Assembly: GCA_963855995.1 (NCBI GenBank)
Contig: OY979725.1
Location: 5,404,118-5,468,117 of the forward strand
Length of the DNA stretch: 64,000 nt
DNA from: Muricea muricata
Lineage: Eukaryota > Cnidaria > Anthozoa > Malacalcyonacea > Plexauridae
Direction: 5' to 3'
Part shown: piece after piece, positions 1 to 15,600 of the stretch
How the letters are laid out: each line of letters begins with the position of its first letter
Numbering within the stretch: position 1 is the first letter of the stretch
Position numbers and translations under genes: made by a program
The notes under the pieces: generated by a model
What the model saw: only the letters and a program-made list of their open reading frames with translations
Told to the model about the DNA's origin: nothing
Database searches by the model: none

Positions 1-899
1 GGTATAAGACAGGTGTAAGACAGGTATAAGACAAATATAAAACAGGTACAAGACAGGTACAAAGCAGGTATAAGACAGGTATAAGACAGGTATAAGACAG
101 GTATAAGACAGGTATAAGACAGGTAAAATACAGGTATAAGACAGGGATAAGACAGCTATAAGACAGGTACAAGACAGGTGTAAGACAGGTATAAGACAGG
201 TATAAGACAGGTACAAGACAGGTACAAGACAGGTACAAGAAAGTATGAGACAGGTATAAGACAGGTATAAGACAGGTATGAAACAAATAGAAGGTAGGTA
301 TAAGGCAGGTATAAAGAAGGTATAAGGCAGGTATAATGTAAGTATAAGGCAGGTATAAGGCAGGTATAAGGCAGCTAAAAGGCAGGTATAAAGCAGGTAT
401 AAAGTAGGTGCAAGACAGGTAAAAGAAAGGTACAAGACAGGTATAAGACAGGTATAAGACAGGAATAAGACATGTATAAGACAGGTATAAAACAGGTACA
501 GGACAGGTACAAAGCAGGTATAAGACAGGTATAAGACAGGTATAAGACAGGTATAAGATTGGTATAAGAGAGGTATAAAACAGGTGTAAGACAGGTATAA
601 GACAGGTGTAATAGAGGTATACGGCAGGTAAAAGACAGGTATAAAACAGGTATAAGACAGGTGTAAGACAGGTATAAGACAGGTATAAATCAGGTATAAG
701 AAAGGTATAAGGCAGGTATAAAGCACGTATAAGGCAGGTATAAGGCAAATATAAGCAGGTATAAGGCAGAAATAAGTCAGGTGTAAGGAATCTAAAAGGC
801 AGGTATAAGGCAGGTATAAGGAAGGTAAAAGGTAGCTATAACGCAGGTATAAGACAGGTATAAGACAGGTATAAGACAGGTGTAAGACAGGTTTAAGAC

Positions 900-3800
900 A
901 GGTATAAATCAGGTATAAGGAAGGTATAAGAAATGTATAAGACAGGTATAAGTCAGGTAAAACACAGGTATAATACACGTACAAGAAAGGTATGAGGCAG
1001 GTATAAGGCAGGTATCAGACAGGTATAAGACAGGTATAAGACATGTATAAGACAGGTATAAGACTTGCACAACACAGGTGTAAGACAGGTATAAGACATT
1101 AATAAGGCAAGTATAAGACAGGTGAAAGACAGGTATAACGCAGGTATAAGACAGGTATAAGACAGGTATAGAACAGGCATAAGACAGGTATAAGACAGGT
1201 AAAAGACAGGTATAAAACAGGTATAAGACAGGTATAAGACAGGTATAAGTCAGGTATAAGACAGGTATAAGACAGGTATAAGACATGTATAAAGCAGGTA
1301 AAAGGCAGGTATAAGACAGGTATAAGACAGGTCTAAGAAAAGTATAAGACAGGTACAAGAAAGATATAAGACAGGAATAAAACAGGTATAACATAGGAAA
1401 AAGGTAGGTATAAGACAGGTATAAGACAGGTATAAGACAAGTATAAGAAAGGTATAAGACAGGTAAAAGACAGGTATAAGACAGGTATAAGACAGGTATA
1501 AGACAGGTATAAGACAGGTAAAAGAACGCTATAAGACAGGTATAAGAAAGTTTTAAAGCTGGTATAAGGCAGGTATAAGCAAGGTATAAGACACGTATAA
1601 GATTGGTATAAGAAAGTTGTAAAACAGGTATAACACAGGTATAAGACAGGTGTAAAAGAGGTATATGGCAGGTATAAGACAAGTATAAAACAGGTATAAA
1701 ACAGTTATAAGAAAGATATAACACAGGTATATAACAGGTATACGACAGCTATAAAACAGGTTAAAGACAGGTATTAGACGGGTGTAAGACATGTATAAGG
1801 CAGGTATCAGGCAGATATAAGACACGTATATTACATGTATACGACAGTAAATAACAGGTAAAAGACAGGTATTTGGCAGGTATAAGGCAGCTATAAGGCA
1901 GGTATAAGGAAAGTATAAGGCGGGTATAAGGCAGGTATAAGACAGGTATAAGACAGGTATAAAATTGGTATAAGAGAGGTATAAAACAGGTATAAGACAG
2001 GTATAAGACAGGTGTAATAGAGGTATACGGCAGGTATAAGACAGGTATAAAACAGAAATAAGACAGGTGTAAGACAGGTATAAGACAGGTATAAGACAGG
2101 TACAAGACAGGTATAAAACAGGTGTAAGTTAGGTATAAGACAGGTATAAAGAAGGTATAAGGCAGGTATAAACAGGTATGAAACAGGTATAAGACAGGTA
2201 TAAGATAGGTATAAGACAGGTATAAGACAGGTATAAATCAGGTATAAGGAAGATATATGGCAATTATAAGGCAGGTATAAGGCAGAAATAAGGTAGGTAT
2301 ACGGCAAGTATAAGGCTGGTATAAAGCAGGTATCAGTCAGGTATAAGGAATCTATAAGACAGGTTTAAGGCAGGTATAAGACAGGTATAAGACAGGTTTA
2401 AGAATGGTATAAGACATGTATACGACAGGTATAAGACAGGTACAAGACAGGTACAAGACAGGTAAAAGACAGGTATAAGACAGGTATAAGACAGGTATAA
2501 GACCGGTTTAAGAAAGGTGTAAGACAGGTATAAGACAGGTGTAAGACAGGTATAAGACAAATATAAAACAGGTACAAGACAGGTACAAAGCAGGTATAAG
2601 ACAGGTATAAGACAGGTATAAGACAGCTATAAGACAGGTAAAATACAGGTATAAGACAGGGATAAGAAAGCTATAAGACAGGTACAGGACAGGTGTAAGA
2701 CAGGTATAAGACAGGTATAAGACAGGTACAAGACAGGTACAAGACAGGTACAAGAAAGTATAAGACAGGTATAAGACAGGTATAACACAGGTATGAAACA
2801 AATATAAGGCAGGTATAAGGCAGGTATAAAGCAGGTATAAGGCAGGAATAATGTAAGTATAAGGCCGGTATAAGGAAGTATAAGGCAGCTAAAAGGCAGG
2901 TATAAAGCAGGTATAAAGTAGGTGCAAGACGGGTAAAAGAAAGGTACAAGACAGGTATAAGACAGGTATAAGACAGGAATAAGACATGTGTAAGACAGGT
3001 ATAAAACAGGTACAGGACAACTACAAAGCAGGTATAAGACAGGTATAAGACAGGTGTAAGACAGGTATAAGACATGTAAAATACAGGTATAAGACAGCTA
3101 TAAGACAGGTATAAGACAGGTATAAGACAGGTATAAGACATGTATAACACAGGTATAAGAATTGCACAACACAGGTATAAGACAGGTATAAGACATTAAT
3201 AAGCCACGTATAAGACAGGTATAAGACAGGTATAACGCAGGTATAAGGCAGGTATAAGACAGGTATAAGACATGTAAAGTACAGGTATAGGACAGGTATA
3301 AGACAGCTATAAGACAGGTATAAGACAGGTATAAGACAGGTATAAGACATGTATAACACAGGTATAAGAATTGCACAACACAGGAATAATACAGGTATAA
3401 GACATTAATAAGCCACGTATAAGACAGGTATAAGACAGGTATAACGCAGGTATAAGGCAGCTATAAGACAGGTATAAGACAGGTATAAGAAAGGTATAAG
3501 ACAGGAATAAGACAGGTATAACATAGGAATAAGGCAGGTATAAGACAGGTATAAGACAGGTATAAGACAACTATAAGAAAGGTATAAGACAGGTAAAAGA
3601 CAGGTATAAGACAGGTATAAGACAGGTATAAGACAGGTAAAAGAACGCTATAAGACAGGTAGAAGAAAGTTTTAAAGCTGGTATAAGGCAGGTATCAGAC
3701 AGGTATAAGACAGGTATAAGACATAAATAAGACAGGTATAAGACTTGCACAACACAGGTGTAAGACAGGTATAAGACATTAATAAGGCATGTATAAGACA

Positions 3801-6800
3801 GGTGAAAGACAGGTATAACGCAGGTATAAGACAGGTATAAGACAGGTATAGGACAGGCATAAGACAGGTATAAGACAGGTAAAAGACAGGTATAAAACAG
3901 GTATAAGACTGGTATAAGACAGGTATAAGTCAGGTATAAGACAGGTATAAGACAGGTATAAGACATGTATAAAGCAGGTAAAAGGCAGGTATAAGACAGG
4001 TATAACACAGGTCTAAGAAATGTATAAGACAGGTATAAGAAAGGTATAAGACAGGAATAAGACAGGTATAACATAGGAATAAGGCAGGTATAAGAAAGGT
4101 ATAAGACAGGTATAAGACAAGTATAAGAAAGGTATAAGACAGGTAAAAGACAGGTATAAGACAGGTATAAGACAGGTATAAGACAGGTAAAAAAACGCTA
4201 TAAGACAGGTACAAGAAAGTTTTAAAGCTGGTATAAGGCAGGTATAAGCAAGGTATAAGGCAGGTATAAGACAGGTATAAGGCAGGTCTAAGACAGGTAT
4301 AAACCAAGTAAAAGACAGGTATAAGACAGGTATAAGACAGGTATAAGACTGGTATAAGACAGGTATAAGATTGGTATACGAAAGTTGTAAAACAGGTATA
4401 ACACAGTTATAAGACAGGTGTAAAAGAGGTATATGGCAGGTATAAGACAAGTATAAAACAGGTATAAAACAGTTATAAGAAAGGTATAACACAGGTATAA
4501 TAAAGGTATACGACAGCTATAAAACAGGTTAAAGACAGGTATTAGACGGGTGTAAGACATGTATAAGGCAGATATAAGACACGTATATTACATGTATACG
4601 ACAGTAAATAACAGGTAAAAGACAGGTATTTGGCAAATATAAGGAAGCTATAAGGCAGGTATAAGGAAAGTATAAGGCGGGTATAAGGCAGGTATAAGAC
4701 AGGTATAAGACAGGTATAAGATTGGTATAAGAGAGGTATAAAACAGGTATAAGACAGGTATAAGACAGGTGTAATAGAGGTATACGGCAGGTATAAGACA
4801 GGTATAAAACAGGTATAAGACAGGTGTAAGACAGGTATAAGACAGGTATAAGACAGGTACAAGACAGGTATAAGACATGTGTAAGTTAGGTATAAGACAG
4901 GTAAAAAGCAGGTATAAGGCAGGTATAAACAGGTATGAAACAGGTATAAGACTGGTATAAGATAGGTATAAGACAGGTATAAGACAGGTATAAATCAGGT
5001 ATAAGGAAGATATATGGCAATAATAAGGCAGGTATAAGGCAGAAATAAGGTAGGTATACGGCAAGTATAAGGCTGGTATAAAGCAGGTATCAGTCAGGTA
5101 TAAGGAATCTATAAGGAAGGTATAAGGCAGGTATAAGACAGGTATAAGACAGGTTTAAGAATGGTATAAGACAGGTATACGACAGGTATAAGACAGGTAC
5201 AAGACAGGTACAAGACAGGTAAAAGACAGGTATAAGACAGGTATAAGACAGGTATAAGACCGGTTTAAGAAAGGTGTAAGACAGGTATAAGACAGGTAAA
5301 AGACGGGTATAAGACAAATATAAAACAGGTACAAGACAGGTACAAAGCAGGTATAAGACAGGTATAAGACAGGTATAAGACAGCTATAAGACAGGTAAAA
5401 TACAGGTATAAAACAGGGATAAGACAGCTATAAGACAGGTACAGGACAGGTGTAAGACAGGTACAAGACAGGTACAAGACAGGTACAAGAAAGTATAAGA
5501 CAGGTATAAGACAGGTATAAGACAGGTATGAAACAAATATAAGGCAGGTATAAGGTAGGTATAAAGCAGGTATAAGGCAGGTATAATGTAAGTATAAGGC
5601 CGGTATAAGGAAGTATAAGGCAGCTAAAAGGCAGGTATAAAGCAGGTATAAAGTAGGTGCAAGACGGGTAAAAGAATGGTACAAGACAGGTATAAGAAAG
5701 GTATAAGACAGGAATAAGACATGTATAAGACAGGTATAAGACTTGCACAACACAGGTGTAAGACAGGTATAAGACATTAATAAGGCAAGTATAAGACAGG
5801 TAAAAGACAGGTCTAACGCAGGTATAAGACAGGTATAGGACAGGCATAAGACAGATTTAAGACAGGTAAAAGACAGGTATAAAACAGGTATAAGACAGGT
5901 ATAAGACAGGTATAAGACATGTATAAAGCAGGTAAAAGGCAGGTATAAGACAGGTAGAAGACAGGTCTAAGACAAGTGTAAGACAGGTATAAGAAAGGTA
6001 TATGGCAGGTATAAGACAGGTATAAGACAGGTATAAGACAAGTATAAGAAAGGTATAAGACAGGTAAAAGACAGGTATAAGACAGGTATAAGACAGGTAT
6101 AAGACAGGTAAAAGAACGCTACAAGACAGGTATAAGAAAGTTTTAAAGCTGGTATATGGCAGGTATAAGCAAGGTATAAGACAGGTATAAGACATGTATA
6201 AGGCAAGTCTAAGACAGGTATAAAACAAGTAAAAGACAGGTACAAGACAGGTATAAGACAGGTATAAGACAGGTATAAGATTGGTATAAGAAAGTTGTAA
6301 AACAGGTATAACAAAGGTATAAGACAGGTGTAAAAGAGGTATATGGCAGGTATAAGACAAGTATAAAACAGGTATAAAACAGTTATAAGAAAGGTATAAC
6401 ACAGGTATAATACAGGTATACGACAGCTATAAAACAGGTTAAAGACAGGTATTAGACGGGTGTAAGACATGTATAAGGCAGGTATAAGGCAGATATAAGA
6501 CTCGTATATTACATGTATACGATAGTAAATCACAGGTAAAAGACAGGTATTTGGCAGGTATAAGGCAGCTATAAGGCAGGTAAAAGGAAAGTATAAGGCG
6601 GGTATAAGGCAGGTATAAGACAGGTATAAGACAGGTATAAGATTAATATAAGAGAGGTAAAAAACAAGTATAAGACAGGTATAAGACAGGTGTAATAGAG
6701 GTATACGGCAGATCTAAGACAGGTATAAAACAGGTATAAGACAGGTGTAAGACAGGTATAAGACAGGTATAAGACAGGTACAAGACAGGTATAAGACAGG

Positions 6801-7430
6801 TGTAAGTTAGGTATAAGACAGGTATAAAGCAGGTATAAGGCAGGTATAAACAGGTATGAAACAGGTATAAGACAGGTATAAGATAGGTATAAGACAGGTA
6901 TAAGACAGGTATAAAACAGGTATAAGGAAGATATATGGAAATAATAAGGCAGGTATTAGTCAGAAATAAGGTAGGTATACGGCAAGTATAAGGCTGGTAT
7001 AAAGCAGGTATGAGTCAGGTATAAGGAATCTATAAGGCAGGTATAAGGCAGGTATAAGACAGGTGTAAGACAGGTTTAAGAATGGTATAAGACAGGTATA
7101 CGACAGGTAAAAGACAGGTACAAGACAGGTACAAGACAGGTAAAAGACAGGTATAAGACAGGTATAAGACAGGTATAAGACAGGTTTAAGAAAGGTGTAA
7201 GACAGGTATAAGACAGGTGTAAGACAGGTATAAGACAAATTTAAAACAGGTACAAGACAGGTCAAAGACAGGTATAAGATAGGTATAAGACAGCTATAAG
7301 ACAGGTACAGGAGAGGTGTAAGACAGGTATAAGACAGGTATAAGACAGGTACAAGACAGGTACAAGACAGGTACAAGAAAGTATAAGACAGGTATAAGAC
7401 AGGTATAAGACAGGTATGAAACAAATATAA
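900..7430 (+). repeat. Diverged higher-order copies (about 2.76 kb and 1.9 kb apart) in the 11-bp array
   Basis: Distinctive runs of variant monomers recur. The stretch at about 1820-2560 matches 4575-5317 at an offset of 2,757 bases. To its left, about 1553-1800 matches 4288-4540 at 2,735 bases; the 22-base difference is exactly two monomers missing from the second copy near 4566. A related, more diverged copy lies at about 5970-7420. A marker set containing ATATTACATG followed by TATTTGG appears in each copy near 1830, 4590 and 6508. These are old, partly eroded segmental duplications. Confidence 0.8.
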
Positions 7431-7511
7431 GGTAGGTATAAGGCAGGTATAAAGCAGGTATAAGGCAGGTATAATGTAAGTATAAGGCCGGTATAAAGAA
7501 GTTTAAGGCAG

Positions 7512-9776
7512 CTAAAAGGCAGGTATAAAGCAGGTATAAAGTAGGTGCAAGACAGGTAAAAGAAAGGTACAAGACAGGTATAAGACAGGTATAAGACAGG
7601 AATAAGACATGTATAAGACAGGTATAAAACAGGTACAGGACAGGTACAAAGCAGGTATAAGACACGTATAAGACAGGTATAAGACAGGTATAAGACATGT
7701 AAAATACAGGTATAAGACAGCTATAAGACAGGTATAAGACAGGTATAAGAGAGGTATAAGACATGTATAACACAGGTATAAGAATTGCACAACACAGGTA
7801 TAAGACAGGTATAAGACATTAATAAGCCACGTATAAGACAGGTATAAGACAGGTATAACGCAGGTATAAGGCAGGTATAAGACAGGTATAAGACAGGTAT
7901 AAGGCAGGTATAAAACAGGTATAAGACAGGCATAAGACAGGTATAAGACAGGTAAAAGACAGGTATAAAACAGGTATAAGACAGGTATAAGACAGGTATA
8001 AGTCAGGTATAACACAGGTATAATACAGGTACAAGAAAGGTATGAGGCAGGTATAAGGCAGGTATCAGACAGGTATAAGACAGGTATAAGACATGTATAA
8101 GACAGGTATAAGACTTGCACAACACAGGTGTAAGACAGGTATAAGACTTTAATAAGCCAAGTATAAGACAGGTAAAAGACAGGTATAACGCAGGTATAAG
8201 ACAGGTATAAGACAGGTATAGGACAGGCATAAGACAGGTATAAGACAGGTAAAAGACAGGTATAAAACAGGTATAAGACAGGTATAAGACAGGTATAAGT
8301 CAGGTATAAGACACGTATAAGACAGGTATAAGACATGTATAAAGCAGGTAAAAGGCAGGTATAAGACAGGTATAACACAGGTCTAAGACAAGTATAAGAC
8401 AGGTATAAGAAAGGTATAAGACAGGAATAAGACAGGAATAAGATAGGTATAAGACATGTATAACACAGGTATAAGAATTTCACAACACTGGTATAAGACA
8501 GGTATAAGACATTAATAAGCCACGTATAAGACAGGTATAAGACAGGTATAACGCAGGTATAAGGCAGGTATAAGACAGGTATAAGACAGGTATGAAACAA
8601 ATATAAAGCAGGTATAAGACAGGTATAAAGCAGGTATAAGGCAGGTATAATGTAAGTATAAGGCCGGTATAAAGAAGTTTAAGGCAGCTAAAAGGCAGGT
8701 ATAAAGCAGGTATAAAGTAAATGCAAGACAGGTAAAAGAAAGGTACAAGACAGGTATAAGACAGGTATAAGACAGGAATAAGACATGTATAAGACAGGTA
8801 TAAAACAGGTACAGGACAGGTACAAAGCAGGTATAAGACAGGTATAAGACAGGTATAAGACAGGTATAAGACACGTAAAATACAGGTATAAGACAGCTAT
8901 AAGACAGGTATAAGACAGGTATAAGAGAGGTATAAGACATGTATAACACAGGTATAAGAATTGCACAACACAGGTATAAGACAGGTATAAGACATTAATA
9001 AGCCACGTATAAGACAGGTATAAGACAGGTATAACGCAGGTATAAGGCAGGTATAAGACAGGTATAAGACAGGTATAAGGCAGGTATAAAACAGGTATAC
9101 GACAGGCATAAGACAGGTATAAGACAGGTAAAAGACAGGTATAAAACAGGTATAAGACAGGTATAAGACAGGTATAAGTCAGGTATAACACAGGTATAAT
9201 ACAGGTAAAAGAAGGAAATGAGGCAGGTATAAGGCAGGTATCTGACAGGTATATGACAGGTATAAGACATGTATAAGACAGGTATAAGACTTGCACAACA
9301 CAGGTGTAAGACAGGTATAAGACATTAATAAGCCAAGTATAAGACAAGTAAAAGACAGGTATAACGCAGGTGTAAGACAGGTATAAGACAGGTACAGGAC
9401 AGGCATAAGACAGGTATAAGACAGGTAAAAGACAGGTATAAAACAGGTATAAGACAGGTATAAGACAGGTATAAGTCAGGTATAAGACACGTATAAGACA
9501 GGTATAAGACATGTATAAAGCAGGTAAAAGGCAGGTATAAGACAGGTATAACACAGGTCTAAGACAAGTATAAGACAGGTATAAGAAAGGTATAAGACAG
9601 GAATAAGACAGGAATAAGATAGGTATAAGACATGTATAACACAGGTATAAGAATTTCACAACACAGGTATAAGACAGGTATAAGACATTAATAAGCCACG
9701 TATAAGACAGGTATAAGACAGGTATAACGCAGGTATAAGGCAGGTATAAGACAGGTATAAGACAGGTATGAAACAA
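7512..9776 (+). repeat. Tandem duplication, 1,176-bp offset, in the 11-bp array
   Basis: The monomer variant pattern of about 7512-8600 is repeated at about 8688-9776 with a constant offset of 1,176 bases and few substitutions. For example, the GGTATGAAACAAATATAAAG variant near 8590 recurs near 9767. The same pattern recurs again near 17.8-19.6 kb at an offset of about 9,828 bases, so it belongs to the larger repeating block. Confidence 0.8.
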
Positions 9777-12690
9777 ATATAAAGCAGGTATAAGGCAGGT
9801 ATAAAGCAGGTATAAGGCAGGTATAATGTAAGTGTAAGGCCGGTATAAAGAAGTTTAAGGCAGCTAAAAGGCAGGTATAAAGCAGGTATAAAGTATGTGC
9901 AAGACAGGTAAAAGAAAGGTACAAGACAGGTATAAGAAAGGTATAAGACAGGAATAAGACATGTATAAGACAGCTATAAAACAGGTACAGGACAGGTACT
10001 AAGCAGGTATAAGACAGGTATAAGACATGTAAAATACAGGTATAAGACAGCTATAAGACAGGTATAAGACAGGTATAAGAGAGGTATAAGACATGTATAA
10101 CACAGGTATAAGAATTGCAGAACACAGGTATAAGACAGGTATAAGACATTAATAAGCCACGTATAAGACAGGTATAAGACAGGTATAACGCAGGTATAAG
10201 GCAGGTATAAGACAGGTAAAGGACAGGTATAAGGCAGGTATAAAACAGGTATAGGACAGGCATAAGACAGGTATAAGACAGGTAAAAGACAGGTATAAAA
10301 CAGGTATAAGACAGGTATAACACAGGTATAATACAGGTACAAGAAAGGTATGAGGCAGGTTTAAGGCAGGTATCAGACAGGTATAAGACAGGTATAAGAC
10401 ATGTATAAGACAGGTATAAGACTTGCACAACACAGGTGTAAGACAGGTATAAGACATTAATAAGCCAAGTATAAGACAGGTAAAAGACAGGTATAACGCA
10501 GGTATAAGACAGGTATAAGACAGGTATAGGACAGGCATAAGACAGGTATAAGACAGGTAAAAGACAGGTATAAAACAGGTATAAGACAGGTATAAGACAG
10601 GTATAAGTCAGGTATAAGACACGTATAAAACAGATATAAGACATGTATAAAGCAGGTAAAAGGCAGGTATAAGACAGGTATAAGACAGGTCTAAGACAAG
10701 TATAAGACAGGTATAAGAAAGGTATAAAACAGGAATAAGACAGGAATAAGATAGGTATAAGACATGTATAACACAGGTATAAGAATTGCACAACACAGGT
10801 ATAAGACAGGTATAAGACATTAACAAGCCACATATAAGACAGGTATAAGACAGGTATAACGCAGGTATAAGGCAGGTATAAGACAGGTATAAGACAGGTA
10901 TAAGGCAGGTATAAAACAGGTATACGACAGGCATAAGACAGGTATAAGACAGGTAAAAGACAGGTATAAAACAGGTATAAGACAGGTATAAGACAGGTAT
11001 AAGTCAGGTATAACACAGGTATAATACAGGTAAAAGAAGGAAATGAGGCAGGTATAAGGCAGGTATCAGACAGGTATATGACAGGTATAAGACATGTATA
11101 AGACAGGTATAAGACTTGCACAACACAGGTGTAAGACAGGTATAAGACATTAATAAGCCAAGTATAAGACAAGTAAAAGACAGGTATAACGCAGGTGTAA
11201 GACAGGTATAAGACAGGTATAGGACAGGCATAAGACAGGTATAAGACAGGTAAAAGACAGGTATAAAACAGGTATAAGACAGGTATAAGACAGGTATAAG
11301 TCAGGTATAAGACACGTATAAGACAGGTATAAGACATGTATAAAGCAGGTAAAAGGCAGGTATAAGACAGGTATAACACAGGTCTAAGACAAGTATAAGA
11401 CAGGTATAAGAAAGGTATAAGACAGGAATAAGACAGGAATAAGATAGGTATAAGACATGTATAACACAGGTATAAGAATTTCACAACACAGGTATAAGAC
11501 AGGTATAAGACATTAATAAGCCACGTATAAGACAGGTATAAGACAGGTATAACGCAGGTATAAGGCAGGTATAAGACAGGTATAAGACAGGTATGAAACA
11601 AATATAAAGCAGGTATAAGGCAGGCATAAAGCAGGTATAAGGCAGGTATAATGTAAGTGTAAGGCCGGTATAAAGAAGTTTAAGGCAGCTAAAAGGCAGG
11701 TATAAAGCAGGTATAAAGTATGTGCAAGACAGGTAAAAGAAAGGTACAAGACAGGTATAAGACAGGTATAAGACAGGAATAAGACATGTATAAGACAGCT
11801 ATAAAACAGGTACAGGACAGGTACTAAGCAGGTATAAGACAGGTATAAGACATGTAAAATACAGGTATAAGACAGCTATAAGACAGGTATAAGACAGGTA
11901 AAAGAGAGGTATAAGACATGTATAACACAGGTATAAGAATTGCAGAACACAGGTATAAGACAGGTATAAGACATTAATAAGCCACGTATAAGACAGGTAT
12001 AAGACAGGTATAACGCAGGTATAAGGCAGGTATAAGACAGGTAAAGGACAGGTATAAGGCAGGTATAAAACAGGTATAGGACAGGCATAAGACAGGTATA
12101 AGACAGGTAAAAGACAGGTATAAAACAGGTATAAGACAGGTATAACACAGGTATAATACAGGTACAAGAAAGGTATGAGGCAGGTTTAAGGCAGGTATCA
12201 GACAGGTATAAGACAGGTATAAGACATGTATAAGACAGGTATAAGACTTGCACAACACAGGTGTAAGACAGGTATAAGACATTAATAAGCCAAGTATAAG
12301 ACAGGTAAAAGACAGGTATAACGCAGGTATAAGACAGGTATAAGACAGGTATAGGACAGGCATAAGACAGGTATAAGACAGGTAAAAGACAGGTATAAAA
12401 CAGGTATAAGACAGGTATAAGACAGGTATAAGTCAGGTATAAGACACGTATAAAACAGATATAAGACATGTATAAAGCAGGTAAAAGGCAGGTATAAGAC
12501 AGGTATAAGACAGGTCTAAGACAAGTATAAGACAGGTATAAGAAAGGTATAAAACAGGAATAAGACAGGAATAAGATAGGTATAAGACATGTATAACACA
12601 GGTATAAGAATTGCACAACACAGGTATAAGACAGGTATAAGACATTAACAAGCCACATATAAGACAGGTATAAGACAGGTATAACGCAGG
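8935..12690 (+). repeat. Tandem duplication, 1,825-bp unit, in the 11-bp array
   Basis: About 8,935-10,760 is repeated at about 10,760-12,690 with a constant offset of 1,825 bases, followed across many variant monomers (9179 to 11004, 9688 to 11513, 9974 to 11799, 10149 to 11974, 10608 to 12433). The match fades near 12,694, where a TATATGG variant appears in one copy only. The offset is not a multiple of 11, so the unit contains irregular monomers. Confidence 0.8.
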
Positions 12691-15600
12691 TATATGGCAG
12701 GTATAAGACAGGTAAAAGACAGGTATAAGGCAGGTATAAAACAGTTATAGGACAGGCATAAGACAGGTATAAGACAGGTAAAAGACAGGTATAAAACAGA
12801 TATAAGACAGGTATAAGACAGGTATAAGTCAGGTATAACACAGGTATAATACCGGTACAAGAAAGGTATGAGGCAGGTATAAGGCAGGTATCAGACAAGT
12901 ATAAGACAGGTAACAGACATGTATAAGACAGGTATAAGACTTGCACAACACAGGTGTAAGACAGGTATGAGACATTAATAAGCCAAGTATAAGACAGGTA
13001 AAAGACAGGTATAACGCAGGTATAAGACAGGTATAAGACAGGTATAGGACAGGCATAAGACAGGTATAAGACAGGTAAAAGACAGGTATAAAACAGGTAT
13101 AAGACAGGTATAAGACAGGTATAAGTCAGGTATAAGACACGTATAAGACAGGTATAAGACATGTATAAAGAAGGTAAAAGGCAGGTATAAGAAATGTATA
13201 AGACAGGTCTAAGACAAGTATAAGACAGGTATAAGAAAGGTATAAGACAGGAATAAGACAGGAATAAGATAGGTATAAGACATGTATAACACAGTTATAA
13301 GAATTGCACAACACAGGTATAAGACAGGTATAAGACATTAATAAGCCACGTATAAGACAGGTATAAGACAGGTATAACGCAGGTATAAGGCAGGTATAAG
13401 ACCGGTAAAAGACAGGTATAAGGCAGGTATAAAACAGTTATAGGACAGGCATAAGACAGGTATAAGACAGGTAAAAGACAGGTATAAAACAGGTATAAGA
13501 CAGGTATAAGACAGGTATAAGACATGTATAAGACAGGTATAAGACTTGCACAACACAGGTGTAAAACAGGTATAAGACATTAATAAGCCAAGTATAAGAC
13601 AGGTAAAAGACAGGTATAACGCAGGTATAAGACAGGTATAAGACAGGTATAGGACAGGCATAAGACAGGTATAAGACAGGTAAAAGACAGGTATAAAACA
13701 GGTATAAGACAGGTATAAGACAGGTATAAGTCAGGTATAGGACACGTATAAGACAGGTATAAGACATGTATAAAGCAGGTAAAAGGCAGGTATAAGACAG
13801 GTATAAGACAGGTCTAAGACAAGTATAAGACAGGTATAAGAAAGGTATAAAACAGGAATAAGACAGGAATAAGATAGGTATAAGACATGTATAACACAGG
13901 TATAAGAATTGCACAACACAGGTATAAGACAGGAATAAGACATTAATAAGCCACGTATAAGACAGGTATAAGACAGGTATAACGCAGGTATAAGGCAGGT
14001 ATAAGACAGGTAAAAGACAGGTATAAGGCAGGTATAAAACAGTTATAGGACAGGCATAAGACAGGTATAAGACAGGTAAAAGACAGGTATAAAACAGGTA
14101 TAAGACAGGTATAAGACAGGTATAAGTCAGGTTTAACACAGGTATAATACCGGTACAAGAAAGGTATGAGGCAGGTATAAGGCAGGTATCAGACAAGTAT
14201 AAGACAGGTATAAGACATGTATAAGACAGGTATAAGACTTGCACAACACAGGTGTAAGACAGGTATAAGACATTAATAAGCGAAGTATAAGACAGGTAAA
14301 AGACAGGTATAACGCAGGTATAAGACAGGTATAAGACAGGTATAGGACAGGCATAAGACAGGTATAAGACAGGTAAAAGACAGGTATAAAACAGGTATAA
14401 GACAGGTATAAGACAGGTATAAGTCAGGTATAAGACACGTATAAGACAGGTATAAGACATGTATAAAGCAGGTAAAAGGCAGGTATAAGACAGGTATAAG
14501 ACAGGTCTAAGACAAGTATAAGACAGGTATAAGAAAGGTATAAGACAGGAATAAGACAGGAATAACATAGGAATAAGGCAGGTATAAGACAGGTATAAGA
14601 CAGGTATAAGACAAGTATAAGAAAGGTATAAGCAAGGTATAAGACAGGTATAAGACAGGTATAAGGCAGGTCTAAGACAGGTATAAAACAAGTAAAAGAC
14701 ACGTATAAGACAGGTATAAGACAGGTATAAGACAGGTATAAGAATTGTATAGGAAAGTTATAAAACAGGTATAACACAGGTATAAGACAGGTGTAAAAGA
14801 GGTATATGGCAGGTAGAAGACAAGTATAAAACAGGTATAAAACAGTTATAACAAAAGTATAACACAGGTATAATACAGGTATACGACAGGTATAAAACAG
14901 GTTAAAGACAGGTATTAGACGGGTGTAAGACATGTATAAGGCAGGTATAAGGCAGATATAAGACACGTATATTACATGTATACGACAGTAAATCACAGGT
15001 AAAAGACAGGTATTTGGCAGGTATGAGGCAGCTATAAGGCAGGTATAAGGAAAGTATAAGGCGGGTATAAGGCAGGTATAAGGCAGGTACAAGACAGGTA
15101 AAAGACAGGTAAAAGACAGGTCTAAGACAGGTATAAGACAGGAATAAGACATGTATAGGACAAGCACAAAACCGGTACAAGACAGGTACAAAGAAGGCAT
15201 AAGACAGGTATAAGACAGGTATAAAACAGGTTAAAGACAGGTATTAGACGGGTGTAAGACATGTATAAGGCAGGTATAAGCCATATATAAGACACGTATA
15301 TTACATGTATACGACAGTAAATCACAGGTAAAAGACAGGTATTTGGCAGGTATAAGGGAGCTATAAGGAAGGTATAAGGAAAGTATAAGGCGGGTATAAG
15401 GCAGGTATAAGGCAGGTACAAGACAGGTAAAAGACAGGTACAAGACAGGTCTAAGACAGGTATAAGACAGGAATAAGACATGTATAAGACAAGTACAAAA
15501 CCGGTACAAGACAGGTACAAAGAAGGTATAAGACAGGTATAAGACAGGTATAAAACAGGTATAAAACAGGTATAACGAAGGTATTAAAATGGTATAAGAC